Origin: Archaeoglobales archaeon | GTDB taxonomy: Archaea > Halobacteriota > Archaeoglobi > Archaeoglobales > Archaeoglobaceae | Direction of reading: 5' to 3' | Assembly: GCA_029984855.1 (NCBI GenBank) | Contig: JARQZL010000069.1 | Coordinates: 1-44,179, forward strand | Length of the DNA stretch: 44,179 nt | Shown: positions 16,835 through 26,326 of the stretch, piece after piece | Layout of the letters: the number at the start of each line of letters is the position of its first letter | How positions within the stretch are numbered: the first letter of the stretch is position 1 | Program-made: the position numbers and the translations under genes | The notes under the pieces: generated by a model | Seen by the model: the letters and a program-made list of their open reading frames with translations, nothing else | Told to the model about the DNA's origin: nothing | Databases searched by the model: none

Positions 16835-18115
16835 TTACTTCAGCTCATCCCATTTCCTGCGCCTCATATACCTTCTGATACCTATAGTAACGGCTGCCAG
16901 TGCGATTACTCCTCCGATCACAAGTCCGGTGAGCCTAAAATCTATGTTTGGCATCTTGAATGGCTGGGATGTGGTTTTGGGTGTTGCCTCAGGTGATATA
17001 ACCTTCTTTAGCTGGTCAAGCAGTCCGTTTGCAGAATTTTTGAGCTCTTCTGCATTATTCAGGATGTTGTTTGCTTTTATTTCCGCCTCTGAGTATTTTC
17101 CATTGGTTAAATAGGCGTTTGCTGTAGTAAGCTCCTCTGTAAGGCTGCTGCTTTCATCCTGCATGCTCTTGAAGCTGGCTTTGTAGTTGAGCAGAGTGGT
17201 TGTATTAACGAGTTTGTTGCTTTCAATCTGAGCAAGATAGAGATCTATTTTATCAAGAATACCCCCGATTTCCCTCAGTTTTTTATCTGCCTGATCGCAC
17301 GCATACTCTGCCTTTACCTTCTTTGCCTCCGTATCAGCCTTTTCAAGCCACTCTGAAGCGAACTTCAGCCTCTCATCTGCCTTTACATAATCTTTATCAC
17401 TGTAGTAAGTTTCTGCAAGCGATTCATTCTTGCTGGCACTGTCAAGATAGCTGCTGAGTGTTGAAGTATCCACCTTACCTATATACTTATCGAGAACGGC
17501 TGAAAGATTACTGTATCTCTCCTTTACAGAGTTCATATCGCTCTGAAATTTTGCATAATCCACAACAAACAAAACAACTGGTGGAAGGCAGTTCTCGTCA
17601 GCATCCTGAACATCAAACCACACCACCTTAACTTCCTGAAGTCTTGAGGATGGGGGCGGTGTTGTTCCGGTAACGTTAACCTTGATCTGATCGAGGGCAT
17701 AAGCATTTGATGCTTCATCGTACTGCACAACTTTCACATCAATAAATGATTGCCCTACCGGGCTCGAAAAGCTTATACCGCCGCCACTTGGAAGATAGTA
17801 TACACTTCCTCTTATAGCCGGCTCACTGGACGGCAGTGCGAGCTCTGTTCTTATTGTATATGTTCTGCCACCCACAATTTTGGCTGCACTGCTGTCTACC
17901 GGCTCAACAGTATAACTTGCTACTATCTGATCTCCTTTTTCACACACCTTGTCTACAACAAATTTGCCGCCCGACAGGATCGGCTTATAATCTTCGCCGT
18001 TTATCTTAAGCGTGACATCAGGCTCCTTGAAGTCACTTGTATTAAGCTTTTCAATGGCCAGAACGGGATGAATCAGGACGAACAGGACAATCAGTGCAAT
18101 TGCTAACCTTCTCAT
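16835..18115 (-). CDS. Secreted, C-terminally membrane-anchored coiled-coil protein
   Basis: The 426-residue protein has a signal peptide (MRRLAIALIVLFVLIHPVLA) and an external beta-rich region to about residue 165. A long helical, probably coiled-coil section rich in Lys/Glu/Ala/Ser follows (about 195-375). A transmembrane helix near 397-415 (LTGLVIGGVIALAAVTIGI) is followed by a basic tail RRYMRRRKWDELK. The bulk would sit outside the cell with a short positive tail in the cytoplasm. I do not recognise a family. Eight bases separate it from cetZ upstream and eight from amzA downstream. A role as a surface partner of CetZ is inference from context. Confidence 0.8.
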   Translation of the reverse strand: MRRLAIALIVLFVLIHPVLAIEKLNTSDFKEPDVTLKINGEDYKPILSGGKFVVDKVCEKGDQIVASYTVEPVDSSAAKIVGGRTYTIRTELALPSSEPAIRGSVYYLPSGGGISFSSPVGQSFIDVKVVQYDEASNAYALDQIKVNVTGTTPPPSSRLQEVKVVWFDVQDADENCLPPVVLFVVDYAKFQSDMNSVKERYSNLSAVLDKYIGKVDTSTLSSYLDSASKNESLAETYYSDKDYVKADERLKFASEWLEKADTEAKKVKAEYACDQADKKLREIGGILDKIDLYLAQIESNKLVNTTTLLNYKASFKSMQDESSSLTEELTTANAYLTNGKYSEAEIKANNILNNAEELKNSANGLLDQLKKVISPEATPKTTSQPFKMPNIDFRLTGLVIGGVIALAAVTIGIRRYMRRRKWDELK

Positions 18116-18123
18116 TCCACCAC

Positions 18124-19290
18124 CTATATGAGAGGTTCTATATCCTCATCGAACAGCTCGAGGGTTTTCTCTATCCGTGCCCTTTCTGCATCCTCTACAC
18201 CTTCCTTTGCCTCAGCGGCCATATGCTGCAACTCCCTGACCCTCGGGACATCTGTGACATTTGCAAGAACTACAAGAGCAGCTACATGCTTGGTCCTTCT
18301 TGTAGGATAGTCACCTGCTCTTACTTCGACACCTGCAATCTGCTCTTCGAGCCATATCTTCGCCTTCTCAAGCCCTTTTCTATCGAGGTGCTCTGGCGGG
18401 CCTGCAACGAGTACAAGTGCTCTTTCAGCACTCTTGATATTGCAGGGAATCGTAAGTCTGCCAAGTGCAGCCCTTCTGACAAGAGATGATATTTTCATCG
18501 CTTTATCGCTCTCCATTATCGGCTCTTCTTTCTTTGGCCTTAAGAAGGGCAAAAGCTTTTTCTTGGATTCCGGTTCAGCGAGAGAGGTTGCATAGCCTAT
18601 AGAGGTTATGCCCCCTCCTTTTAGAGTATTTATAACCTCAGAGCTGTCAACTACCATCTCTCCGACCATACCTTCCTCCAGAGGCTCTCCGGCTCTTGCA
18701 AGGATGGCAAGCCTTCTTATGATTTCCTCGTTTATTCTTGCAAAGCTCTCTCTCAAACTTAGTCCTTCAAATTTCCATGCCCCGTTATCAATGAGGATGA
18801 GGTTATCAACGTATTTCATCAGAGAAATCATGCTTCTTGCTGCATTGAGGGAGTAAAGTTTGCCCTCTTCGGGAGCAGGGAGAATACCGGCCGCATAAAC
18901 AGGCTCTGAGTACATCTCAGACAGATACTTCGCAAGAACTGGCGAACCTCCACTTCCGGTTCCGCCACCAAGGCCGGATATTATGAGGAAGGCATCGATT
19001 TCATGCGTTCCACGGTTATCGATTTCACTCAAAATTGTCTCGATTTCATCTTGAGCGATTTTTGCTCCGAGCCTGTTATCGGTTCCCACTCCATGACCCT
19101 TAACAACTGTCTGGCCTATGAGAATTCTATCCTGCATGGGGACGTGTTTTAAACCCATGAGGTCTGTTCTTGCAGTATTTACTGCAAGAGTCTTCAGCTC
19201 TATATTGCTACCCCTTCTTTTCTCATTTTCAAGGAATAAGTCTAAGATTTTGCCTCCCGCCTGACCAAACCCTATCATGAAGAATCTCAT
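18124..19290 (-). CDS. cetZ: CetZ-type tubulin/FtsZ superfamily GTPase
   Basis: The 388-residue protein has the tubulin-superfamily GTP-binding parts: GFGQAGGKI at residues 7-15, VNTARTDL (38-45), and the signature GGGTGSGG at 108-115. A T7-loop-like VVDSSEVINTLKGGG follows. Starting directly at the nucleotide fold with no long N-terminal extension, and GYA after the T7 region, fit CetZ rather than FtsZ1/2. In haloarchaea CetZ proteins form membrane-linked filaments that control cell shape. This gene leads a three-gene operon with a secreted anchored protein and a metalloprotease. A ribosome binding site GGTGA precedes the ATG. The upstream region holds a near-palindrome GGCTTTAAATTTAAGCC at 19351-19367. 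Confidence 0.9.
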   Translation of the reverse strand: MRFFMIGFGQAGGKILDLFLENEKRRGSNIELKTLAVNTARTDLMGLKHVPMQDRILIGQTVVKGHGVGTDNRLGAKIAQDEIETILSEIDNRGTHEIDAFLIISGLGGGTGSGGSPVLAKYLSEMYSEPVYAAGILPAPEEGKLYSLNAARSMISLMKYVDNLILIDNGAWKFEGLSLRESFARINEEIIRRLAILARAGEPLEEGMVGEMVVDSSEVINTLKGGGITSIGYATSLAEPESKKKLLPFLRPKKEEPIMESDKAMKISSLVRRAALGRLTIPCNIKSAERALVLVAGPPEHLDRKGLEKAKIWLEEQIAGVEVRAGDYPTRRTKHVAALVVLANVTDVPRVRELQHMAAEAKEGVEDAERARIEKTLELFDEDIEPLI

Positions 19291-19387
19291 AGCATTTCAC
19301 CTTCTGCATCTTCTGACTTCACGTTATATGTCACTTTCTCTGCTTTTGCAGGCTTTAAATTTAAGCCTTTCCATCACCGCAACTCGG

Positions 19388-20338
19388 TTACAGAATTTCA
19401 TCTATTTTGTATTGCTCCCAGCTTCTCAATCCCACGACGATTTCGAGTTCCTGAGGAGTGATGATGGGTTTTGATCTCCGGTGATGATCATCGTAGGCAA
19501 TACGGGGGCAGGCGGTGTTGACGTAGCACTCGTAGTTGAAGTTCTCAACACTGAAGTTGTCCGTAATTATAATATCGGATTTTTTACCCGATCTTTCTGC
19601 TATTTTTTTCAATTTTCTTGCGAGATTGAGTCTATTCTGCCCGATCTTCGTGCTGACAACAATACCGAAGCTCTCTGCGTTTAATGCCTTTGACATGATG
19701 AGCATGCGCTCCTTCAAAAAGCAGCCTGTATCCACTTCCTCAAATTCCTTACTCAGCGGGCTGAACCTGTAAACCTTTTTGCCTGTGTATATTGCTGCTC
19801 CTACGGGATGAAAGAGGCCATCACCTATGAAAAGTACAGCCCCAGCCCCGCTCCCTTTCAAAGCAGAATAGTTGCAGCCCAGCACCTGCCCCGGAAGCTT
19901 TACCCTGCCACTCCCTTTTTTAAGCTCCACTTCGTAGCCCTCATTCTCCAGAATTGCCTTTACACTTTCAAGCTTCCATGCATACTGGGCTGCGGCTATC
20001 AGTGCTATTCTATTCTCCTTAATTTTCAGGTGTTTAACAGATTCTTCATGGAAGTCAACTCTGTAGGGAACATAGATAACTCCATCAAGCTCAAAAATAG
20101 GTTCGTGAGCAAAGTGGAGGAGAACATCGACATATGGAAGGATAGAGGTATCCACATCACATGCCCCGAAGCTTGGAGATGCAGAAATGAGAACTTCAAA
20201 ATCCCCGAGTTTTTCTGCTATTTCCTTGCTGAAGTATTTCAAGCCGTCAGGAAGCTGTACCCCAACGGTTCTAACATTACGCCGCTTCAGCTCTTTTAGA
20301 ACTGAATCGAAGTCGATTCTGGAAAGAATGGAAGACAT
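19388..20338 (-). CDS. dph2: Diphthamide synthase Dph2 (2-(3-amino-3-carboxypropyl)histidine synthase)
   Basis: The 316-residue protein carries three cysteines, C60 (GACDVD), C155 (VLGCNYSAL) and C277 (NTACPRIAYDD), spaced like the three that hold the 4Fe-4S cluster of archaeal Dph2 (C59, C163, C287 in the Pyrococcus enzyme). VGVQLPDGLKYF at the start is a further mark. It moves the 3-amino-3-carboxypropyl group of SAM onto a histidine of elongation factor 2 by radical chemistry. It follows ppsA by 11 bases in the same direction, so it is probably read from the ppsA promoter; the two have no obvious functional link. Confidence 0.93.
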   Translation of the reverse strand: MSSILSRIDFDSVLKELKRRNVRTVGVQLPDGLKYFSKEIAEKLGDFEVLISASPSFGACDVDTSILPYVDVLLHFAHEPIFELDGVIYVPYRVDFHEESVKHLKIKENRIALIAAAQYAWKLESVKAILENEGYEVELKKGSGRVKLPGQVLGCNYSALKGSGAGAVLFIGDGLFHPVGAAIYTGKKVYRFSPLSKEFEEVDTGCFLKERMLIMSKALNAESFGIVVSTKIGQNRLNLARKLKKIAERSGKKSDIIITDNFSVENFNYECYVNTACPRIAYDDHHRRSKPIITPQELEIVVGLRSWEQYKIDEIL

Positions 20339-20349
20339 AAAAAATGAAA

Positions 20350-22599
20350 CTAAAGCTTTCTGAGTTTTTCAAGCATCAGCTTCTTTTCAACCCTTGCTAT
20401 TGTCTCCCGTACGGTCTGAACGGCATCAAGGTTGGCAGAAACGCTGTCTATACCCATCTCCACAAGCCTTGCAACGACATGGGGATAGCTCCCGGCCTGT
20501 CCGCATATCGACGTTTTAACGCCGTGCTCCTTGCAGATCCCTATTACTCTCTCTATCAGCTTCATCACTGCAGGATGCGTCTCATTGTACAGATATGCAA
20601 CATTTTCATTGTTTCTGTCAACAGCGAGAGTGTACTGCGTTAAATCATTCGTGCCGAATGATATGAAGTTTATTCCCGCTTTTATTATATCCTCTATTAC
20701 CAGTGCAGCTGCAGGTGTTTCAACCATCACACCGAATTCTATTTTGTCAAGCGACAGCCCTTCACTCTCTATTATCTGCTTTGCCCTTTCGACCTCCCTT
20801 GGATGTGTAACAAGGGGGAGCATTATTCCTACATTTGTGTAACCCTCCTCAACAAGCCTTTTTATGGCCATTATTTCTGCCCTGAAATGCTCTTCATTCC
20901 GCAAGTCTCTTCTTATCCCCCTGAACCCGAGCATTGGATTTGCCTCAATCGGCTCATCTTCTCCACCCTCCATTGTTCTGAACTCGTCTGTTGGAGCATC
21001 AAGGGTTCGAATCCAGACCGGCTTTGGATAGAATGCCTTTGCAACTCTCCTCATACCTCTGTACAGCTCTTCTATGTACTTCTCCGCTTCGCCATCCTTT
21101 ATGTATTTCATCGGATGCTTTTCTAATCCGAGAACCATGTGCTCTATCCTGAAGAGTCCCACACCATCCGCTCCAGTTGCAGCAGCCCTTTCTGCAGCAT
21201 CGGGTATGGAAATGTTCACTTTAACTTCTGTTGCCGTGATTATCGCTGGAGCTGCTGTTATTACTTTCTCCTCCTTTCTCTCTTCTACCTTCAGGCTTCC
21301 TGCATACACTATCCCCTTCTCTCCATCAACGGTAACAACAGTACCATCCTTAAGAACCTTCGTTCCATTCGTTGTTCCGACAACTGCCGGAACGCCAAGC
21401 TCTCTTGAGACAATTGCAGCATGACAGGTCATCCCCCCCTCATCTGTCACTATTGCTGAAGCTTTTCGCATGGCCGGTACCATATCAGGAGTTGTCATGA
21501 TTGTAACCAGAATATCTCCCTGCTCAACCTTTCCTATTTCCTCTTCGTTTAGAATTACCTTGACCTTGCCAATACCTATACCCGGCGAGGCTCCAAGACC
21601 TTTTACGAGAATTTCTCCTTCTTTGATTTCTTCTTCTTTTACTTTGCCCTTTATTGTGGTTACCGGTCTGGACTGCACTATGTAGACTTTCCCTTTCTCT
21701 ATAGCCCACTCCACATCCTGCGGTTCTCCGTAATGCTCCTCTATAACTTCTCCAAGCTTCGCAAGCTCTTCAATCTCATCATCATCCAGAACTCTTGCCT
21801 TTGCCTTCTCCTCAGGCAATTCAACCTCAACGGTTTTGCCATCCTGCTTTACAATTGCTTTATTCTTTACCGAAACTTTAACATCCGCTATTCTATTATT
21901 GACTCTATCGTACACGTATGTGTCAGGAGTTACCATTCCGCTCACTATTGCCTCACCGAGACCCCAAACAGCCTCAATTATTGTAAGCTTCTCACCTGTC
22001 ACGGGGTGTGATGTGAACATAACACCACTCTTGTCGCTGTTGACCATCTTCTGTACAACCACGGCTATGCTCACATCCTCATGTCTGAACCCCTGCTGGA
22101 TGCGGTAGTATATTGCCCTCGGAGTATACAAAGAGCTCCAGCACTTCCTGACGTTTTCAACAAGGTCCTCTTCACCCTTTACGTTCAAAAAAGTCTCCTG
22201 CTGACCGGCAAAGCTTGCTTCAGGCAGATCTTCAGCTGTTGCTGAACTCCTGACTGCAACGTATACCTCCTCGCCCTCCTCTCTGCATAACTCTCTGTAT
22301 GCCTTTTTTATCTCCTCAACGATGTCATCGGGAATTGGAGTTGACTCTATGAGTTTTCTGACTTCCTTTGATACCTCCTGAAGTTTTTCAGTGCTCTCAA
22401 CATCAAGACCTTCAAGAATATCGATTATCTTTTTCTTTATTTTTGTCCGCTCTATGAAATCCATAAAAGTCCGGCTGTCAATGACGAAGCCATTTGGAAC
22501 CGGTATTTCATTTCTTAAAAGCTCACCGAGGTTTGCCCCTTTGCCTCCAACAAGTGGAATGTCATTTTTATCCACTTCACTAAGCCACATCACACCCAT
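20350..22599 (-). CDS. ppsA: Phosphoenolpyruvate synthase
   Basis: From the ATG at 22599 the protein has 749 residues. It has an N-terminal ATP-grasp domain (VGGKGANLGEL, AVRSSATAEDLPEASFAGQQET), a swivelling phosphohistidine domain (GGMTCHAAIVSRELG) and a C-terminal PEP/pyruvate barrel ending with SICGQAGS, which holds the catalytic Cys. It converts pyruvate, ATP and water to PEP, AMP and phosphate for gluconeogenesis. An in-frame GTG at 22608 is possible, but the ATG has a GGTGG ribosome binding site five bases before it. A TATA-like CTTTTTAAAG lies further upstream. No intein or break is seen. Confidence 0.96.
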   Translation of the reverse strand: MGVMWLSEVDKNDIPLVGGKGANLGELLRNEIPVPNGFVIDSRTFMDFIERTKIKKKIIDILEGLDVESTEKLQEVSKEVRKLIESTPIPDDIVEEIKKAYRELCREEGEEVYVAVRSSATAEDLPEASFAGQQETFLNVKGEEDLVENVRKCWSSLYTPRAIYYRIQQGFRHEDVSIAVVVQKMVNSDKSGVMFTSHPVTGEKLTIIEAVWGLGEAIVSGMVTPDTYVYDRVNNRIADVKVSVKNKAIVKQDGKTVEVELPEEKAKARVLDDDEIEELAKLGEVIEEHYGEPQDVEWAIEKGKVYIVQSRPVTTIKGKVKEEEIKEGEILVKGLGASPGIGIGKVKVILNEEEIGKVEQGDILVTIMTTPDMVPAMRKASAIVTDEGGMTCHAAIVSRELGVPAVVGTTNGTKVLKDGTVVTVDGEKGIVYAGSLKVEERKEEKVITAAPAIITATEVKVNISIPDAAERAAATGADGVGLFRIEHMVLGLEKHPMKYIKDGEAEKYIEELYRGMRRVAKAFYPKPVWIRTLDAPTDEFRTMEGGEDEPIEANPMLGFRGIRRDLRNEEHFRAEIMAIKRLVEEGYTNVGIMLPLVTHPREVERAKQIIESEGLSLDKIEFGVMVETPAAALVIEDIIKAGINFISFGTNDLTQYTLAVDRNNENVAYLYNETHPAVMKLIERVIGICKEHGVKTSICGQAGSYPHVVARLVEMGIDSVSANLDAVQTVRETIARVEKKLMLEKLRKL

Positions 22600-22686
22600 T
22601 AAAACCACCAGTGGCTAATTATTCTCAGGGCTTTAAAAAGATTTTTGAAGGCAAAAATTTATAACACCATCATTTTAGCGTAATCG

Positions 22687-24258
22687 ATGAAAGTCCTTGT
22701 CACCGATCCAATACCCGATGAAGCAATAGAACGTATGCGCAGTGAAGGGCTGGAAGTTGATGTGAAGACAGGTATAAGTGAGGAAGAACTTGTTTCAATC
22801 ATTCCAGAATACGACGCTCTCGTTGTTAGAAGTGGAACGAAAGTTACAAGGAGAGTTATAGAGGCCGCAAAGAACCTGAAAATAGTTGGAAGAGCTGGTG
22901 TTGGCGTTGACAACATAGACATTCAGGCAGCAACCGAGCACGGCATAGTTGTGGTCAATGCACCCGGCGGAAATTCAGTTTCTACGGCTGAGCACACCCT
23001 TGCTCTGATATTCTCTGCAGTTAGAAAAATACCCCAGGCACATAAAAGCGTGAGAGAGGGCAGGTGGGAGAGAAAAAAGTTCATAGGCAGGGAGCTCAGA
23101 GGAAAGACAATAGGAGTTATCGGTCTTGGAAAGGTCGGTTTTGAGGTTGCGAAGCGTGCAAAAGCTCTGGAAATGAACGTTCTCGCATACGACCCCTATA
23201 TAAGCGAGGAAAGAGCCAAGGAGATTGGAGCAAAGCTTGTTGAGCTTAAAGAAGTGCTGAAAAACTCAGATATCGTGACAATCCACGTTCCAAAGACGAA
23301 GGAGACGGAGAAGCTCATCTCTCATGAGAACATCTCCATAATGAAAGATGGAGCGTATCTGATAAACTGTGCGAGGGGAGGAATAGTTGATGAAAGGGCT
23401 CTCTACGAAGCATTGAAGGATGGAAAGCTTGCAGGAGCGGCTCTGGATGTTTACGAAAAAGAGCCCCCGGATGTGTCGAATCCACTGTTCAGCCTTGACA
23501 ACCTCGTAACAACACCTCATCTTGGAGCATCAACAAAGGAGGCGCAGATAAGCGTAGGAATGATTATCGCAGATGAGATAATAAACATGGCAAGAGGATT
23601 GCCAGTCAGAAATGCAGTAAACCTGCCGAGGATAGATGTAAGGGAATACGAATATATCATGCCCTATCTGATGCTTGCAGAAAAAATGGGTAAACTTGCA
23701 GCCTCAAAGTTGAAGGCTGTAGGGGACGTCAAAATTACGTTCAGGGGAAAGCTTGCCGGATACAGAACAGAGTTTGTTACAAGAGCTTTGCTAAAAGGAC
23801 TTCTTGAAGGTATAGTTTCCAATGTAAACCTTGTTTCAGCCCTGCCCGTTGCAAAGGAGAGGGGAATTGCTGTAGAAGAGACAAGAGGAGATGTGAAGAA
23901 CTATGAGAGCCTGCTGGAAGCTGAAGTAAGCGATGGTGAACGTAGCATGAGCATAGCCGGTACATGTTTTGGAAAGGAGTACCGCATCCTGAGAATTGAC
24001 CGCTACAAGGTGGATTTTGTACCGGAGGGGCATTATATCATATCCCTTCATGAGGATAAACCCGGAGTTATAGGCAGAGTTGGAACACTCTTCGGGAAAC
24101 ACAACATAAACATCGCTGGGATGGATGTGGGAAGATACGGTGAAAAAGGGGGCGTACAGTTGATGCTTCTGCTGGTTGACGATCCACCGAGCAAGGAAGT
24201 ACTGAAGCAGATGGTGGAACTTGATGGAATAATTGACGCAGTTTATGTACACCTATGA
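22687..24258 (+). CDS. serA: D-3-phosphoglycerate dehydrogenase
   Basis: The 523-residue protein is the long form of SerA. A catalytic/NAD domain carries GRAGVGVDNID, the Rossmann motif GVIGLGKVG, INCARGGIVDE and TTPHLGAST with the catalytic His. It is followed by the allosteric substrate-binding domain and a C-terminal ACT domain (HYIISLHEDKPGVIGRVG) that usually senses serine. It oxidises 3-phosphoglycerate, the first step of serine synthesis. The TATA box ATTTATAAC (22657-22665) lies 22-30 bases before the ATG, so the message is probably leaderless. An Lrp-type regulator follows with its own promoter. Confidence 0.96.
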   Translation: MKVLVTDPIPDEAIERMRSEGLEVDVKTGISEEELVSIIPEYDALVVRSGTKVTRRVIEAAKNLKIVGRAGVGVDNIDIQAATEHGIVVVNAPGGNSVSTAEHTLALIFSAVRKIPQAHKSVREGRWERKKFIGRELRGKTIGVIGLGKVGFEVAKRAKALEMNVLAYDPYISEERAKEIGAKLVELKEVLKNSDIVTIHVPKTKETEKLISHENISIMKDGAYLINCARGGIVDERALYEALKDGKLAGAALDVYEKEPPDVSNPLFSLDNLVTTPHLGASTKEAQISVGMIIADEIINMARGLPVRNAVNLPRIDVREYEYIMPYLMLAEKMGKLAASKLKAVGDVKITFRGKLAGYRTEFVTRALLKGLLEGIVSNVNLVSALPVAKERGIAVEETRGDVKNYESLLEAEVSDGERSMSIAGTCFGKEYRILRIDRYKVDFVPEGHYIISLHEDKPGVIGRVGTLFGKHNINIAGMDVGRYGEKGGVQLMLLLVDDPPSKEVLKQMVELDGIIDAVYVHL

Positions 24259-24325
24259 GCGGTAAAATTCTCATTATCATAACTATTTCTCAAACTATAA
24301 ATACTGTCGATAGCGATTTTATGTA

Positions 24326-24757
24326 ATGAGAGGAATCATAGACGCTAAGGATAGAAAGATAATCGAAATTTTGAGAAAGGACGCTCGAACTCCTTTTACA
24401 AAAATTGCGAAAGAACTGGGTATAACCGAGGCGGCAATCAGGAAGAGAGTAAAAAATATGGAGGAGAGAGGGGTAATTAAGAGGTACACTGCCGAGATTG
24501 ATGGAGCAAAGCTCGGTTACAGCGTAATATCTCTGACGGGTGTAGATACAGAGCCAGATAAGTTTCTGGACATTGCTAAGAAGCTGAAAGAGTATGAGTT
24601 TACCTCCAAGGTCTATATTACAAGTGGGGATCACATGATAATGACTGAAATATGGGCGAAGGACAGAGAGGAACTGATGAAAATACTTTCCGGCATAGGT
24701 AGCCTTGAAGGTGTTAAGAGAGTATGTCCTGCAATTGTTTTGGAAAAGATCAAGTAA
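24326..24757 (+). CDS. Lrp/AsnC-family transcription regulator
   Basis: The 143-residue protein has an N-terminal winged helix-turn-helix ([40 protein letters not shown]) and a C-terminal RAM/ACT-like ligand domain, the usual Lrp length. Such regulators often sense amino acids. It lies 67 bases after serA, with a clear TATA box CTATAAATAC (24295-24304) that predicts a leaderless message, so it is probably not cotranscribed. Its targets cannot be read from sequence; serA and its own promoter are natural candidates. It overlaps the convergent phosphoribosyltransferase gene by eight bases. Confidence 0.92.
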   Translation: MRGIIDAKDRKIIEILRKDARTPFTKIAKELGITEAAIRKRVKNMEERGVIKRYTAEIDGAKLGYSVISLTGVDTEPDKFLDIAKKLKEYEFTSKVYITSGDHMIMTEIWAKDREELMKILSGIGSLEGVKRVCPAIVLEKIK

Positions 24758-25385
24758 ACGAGCTGAGTTGAGTAACCTCCCGAATTGCTTTCAAAACTTC
24801 CTCATCTTTTAGCTCTCTGAAGTCCTCGTAGTAGTCTGCAACCGCAAAAGGCAGGTAGCTCTGAATGTTCAGCACCAGGACACTGGCGTAATTTTTTAAA
24901 AGTTCCACTGTGTCAGCGGGTGCACAGGGGGCTGCAGCGATTATTCTGGAGGCGCCCCTCTTTCTCAAAAGATTTATTGCGGCTATCGCAGTGTATCCGG
25001 TTGCAAATCCATCATCAACAAGCAAAACAGATCTTCCTGAGAGGTCTGGTATTGGCCCATTTCGATACGTCTTCACCCTCCTCTCTACCTCTTTTCTCAC
25101 CTCTCCGGATATGCTCTCTATTTGCTCATCAGTAATACCAGTCCTTCTGACAATGCCCTCATTCAGATAAACAGAGCCGTCTTCAGCAACAGCACCAAAA
25201 CCGGCCTCAGGATTCCAAGGAATCGGAAGTTTTCTTACACCAACAATCAATAAAGGCTTTTTTCTCGCTTTTACAACCTCTGCTCCGACAATAACGCCTC
25301 CTCTCGGTATAGCAGCAACGAGATCGAAATCAACATCGAGCCTTGCAAGCTCTCTTCCGGCATGAGCCCTGGTGTGGTATCTCAT
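24750..25385 (-). CDS. Phosphoribosyltransferase-family protein
   Basis: From the ATG at 25385 the protein has 211 residues. It has the type I phosphoribosyltransferase fold: [18 protein letters not shown] at the start and the PRPP-binding loop [17 protein letters not shown]. The base it acts on is unknown; this group resembles the COG1926 type of predicted phosphoribosyltransferases. The frame is open up to 25487, but that would run into prs and the extra residues look non-coding, so I prefer 25385. It follows prs, the PRPP maker, by 52 bases, a fitting partner. Confidence 0.85.
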   Translation of the reverse strand: MRYHTRAHAGRELARLDVDFDLVAAIPRGGVIVGAEVVKARKKPLLIVGVRKLPIPWNPEAGFGAVAEDGSVYLNEGIVRRTGITDEQIESISGEVRKEVERRVKTYRNGPIPDLSGRSVLLVDDGFATGYTAIAAINLLRKRGASRIIAAAPCAPADTVELLKNYASVLVLNIQSYLPFAVADYYEDFRELKDEEVLKAIREVTQLSSFT

Positions 25386-25437
25386 AATCCATCCTGTTTT
25401 CAGACTTATATTTTTCTTATATATCTCCCTTTGCTGC

Positions 25438-26298
25438 TCACTCTCTCTCAAGGAGTGCCTTTGCAATGAGGGGAGCAACGCTGACATAACTTATGGGGCT
25501 TGGAACTGTATCTGTTCCAACAACTTCTTCAGCCCCGTTCTCATATATTCTTCTGAGGGCGTCAGATGCGAGAACTGGATGAGTGCACAGGACGTAGATT
25601 TTTTTACAGCCGGCTCTTCTGAGAACCTTTATTGCCTGGACAACAGTCGATCCGGTTGCAATCATGTCGTCAACGATTATTACATCTTTTCCTCGAACTT
25701 CCCAAGGAGCCCTCTCTATTATGACGTTTTCAGCATCAACTCTCATCTTCTTCATGCAGTAGCAGTCCACTTCAAGTCTTTCTGCAACGATGGATGCCCA
25801 CCTCAGAGCCTCCTCATCAGGGCCAACCACAACAGGATTGTTTAGATCAAATCTTTCTGCATATTCTGCCAGCTCCCTCATTGCCGTCAGATTTACAGTA
25901 TCAAAAGGGAACTCCGAAATCATCTCTTTAAGATGGAAATCAACAACATACATACGGTCGAGGCAGGAGAACAACCTTGATATTGTTTTGATTGGAAAAG
26001 CCTCCCCCCTTATGACTCTTTCTCTGGAGTACGGAAGGTAGGGAAATACTGCAAGCACTCTTTTTGCTCCATATTCCTTTAAAGTTTCTGCGAGGAATAT
26101 TGACTCCAATATCATCTCGTCTGGGTTATGGGCGAGAGAGTTGACTATTGCAACCTCGTCTTCAGAAATACTTCCAGATAGCCTCACATATTTTTCTCCA
26201 TCCGGAAGCTTCTCAAGCTGGGCATATCCGAGCTTAAAGCCAGTAAGTCTGGAGAGTTTTATGGCCATCAGGCCCTGGGAACCGGGTACCAGCAGCAT
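25438..26298 (-). CDS. prs: Ribose-phosphate pyrophosphokinase
   Basis: From the ATG at 26298 the protein has 286 residues, the usual archaeal (class III) length. MLLVPGSQGLMAIKLS at the start, RVIRGEAFPIKTISRLF, the metal/ATP segment DFHLKE and the PRPP loop VIIVDDMIATGSTVVQ are present. It makes PRPP from ribose 5-phosphate and ATP. The ribosome binding site GAGGTG lies five bases before this ATG. The longer frame (to 26412) would overlap the SPFH gene with low-complexity residues and is rejected. It lies second in an SPFH-prs-phosphoribosyltransferase operon. Confidence 0.95.
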   Translation of the reverse strand: MLLVPGSQGLMAIKLSRLTGFKLGYAQLEKLPDGEKYVRLSGSISEDEVAIVNSLAHNPDEMILESIFLAETLKEYGAKRVLAVFPYLPYSRERVIRGEAFPIKTISRLFSCLDRMYVVDFHLKEMISEFPFDTVNLTAMRELAEYAERFDLNNPVVVGPDEEALRWASIVAERLEVDCYCMKKMRVDAENVIIERAPWEVRGKDVIIVDDMIATGSTVVQAIKVLRRAGCKKIYVLCTHPVLASDALRRIYENGAEEVVGTDTVPSPISYVSVAPLIAKALLERE

Positions 26299-26326
26299 CT
26301 TAACACCTCTCTCGAAATTGCTGTGG

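Noticed and set aside
19808-20299. Open frame opposite dph2
   Set aside because: Antisense to a gene with intact cluster cysteines; its product looks like shadow sequence.
25386-25487. Longer start for the phosphoribosyltransferase
   Set aside because: It would overlap prs, and the extra 34 residues lack similarity to the family; the ATG at 25385 begins the expected fold.
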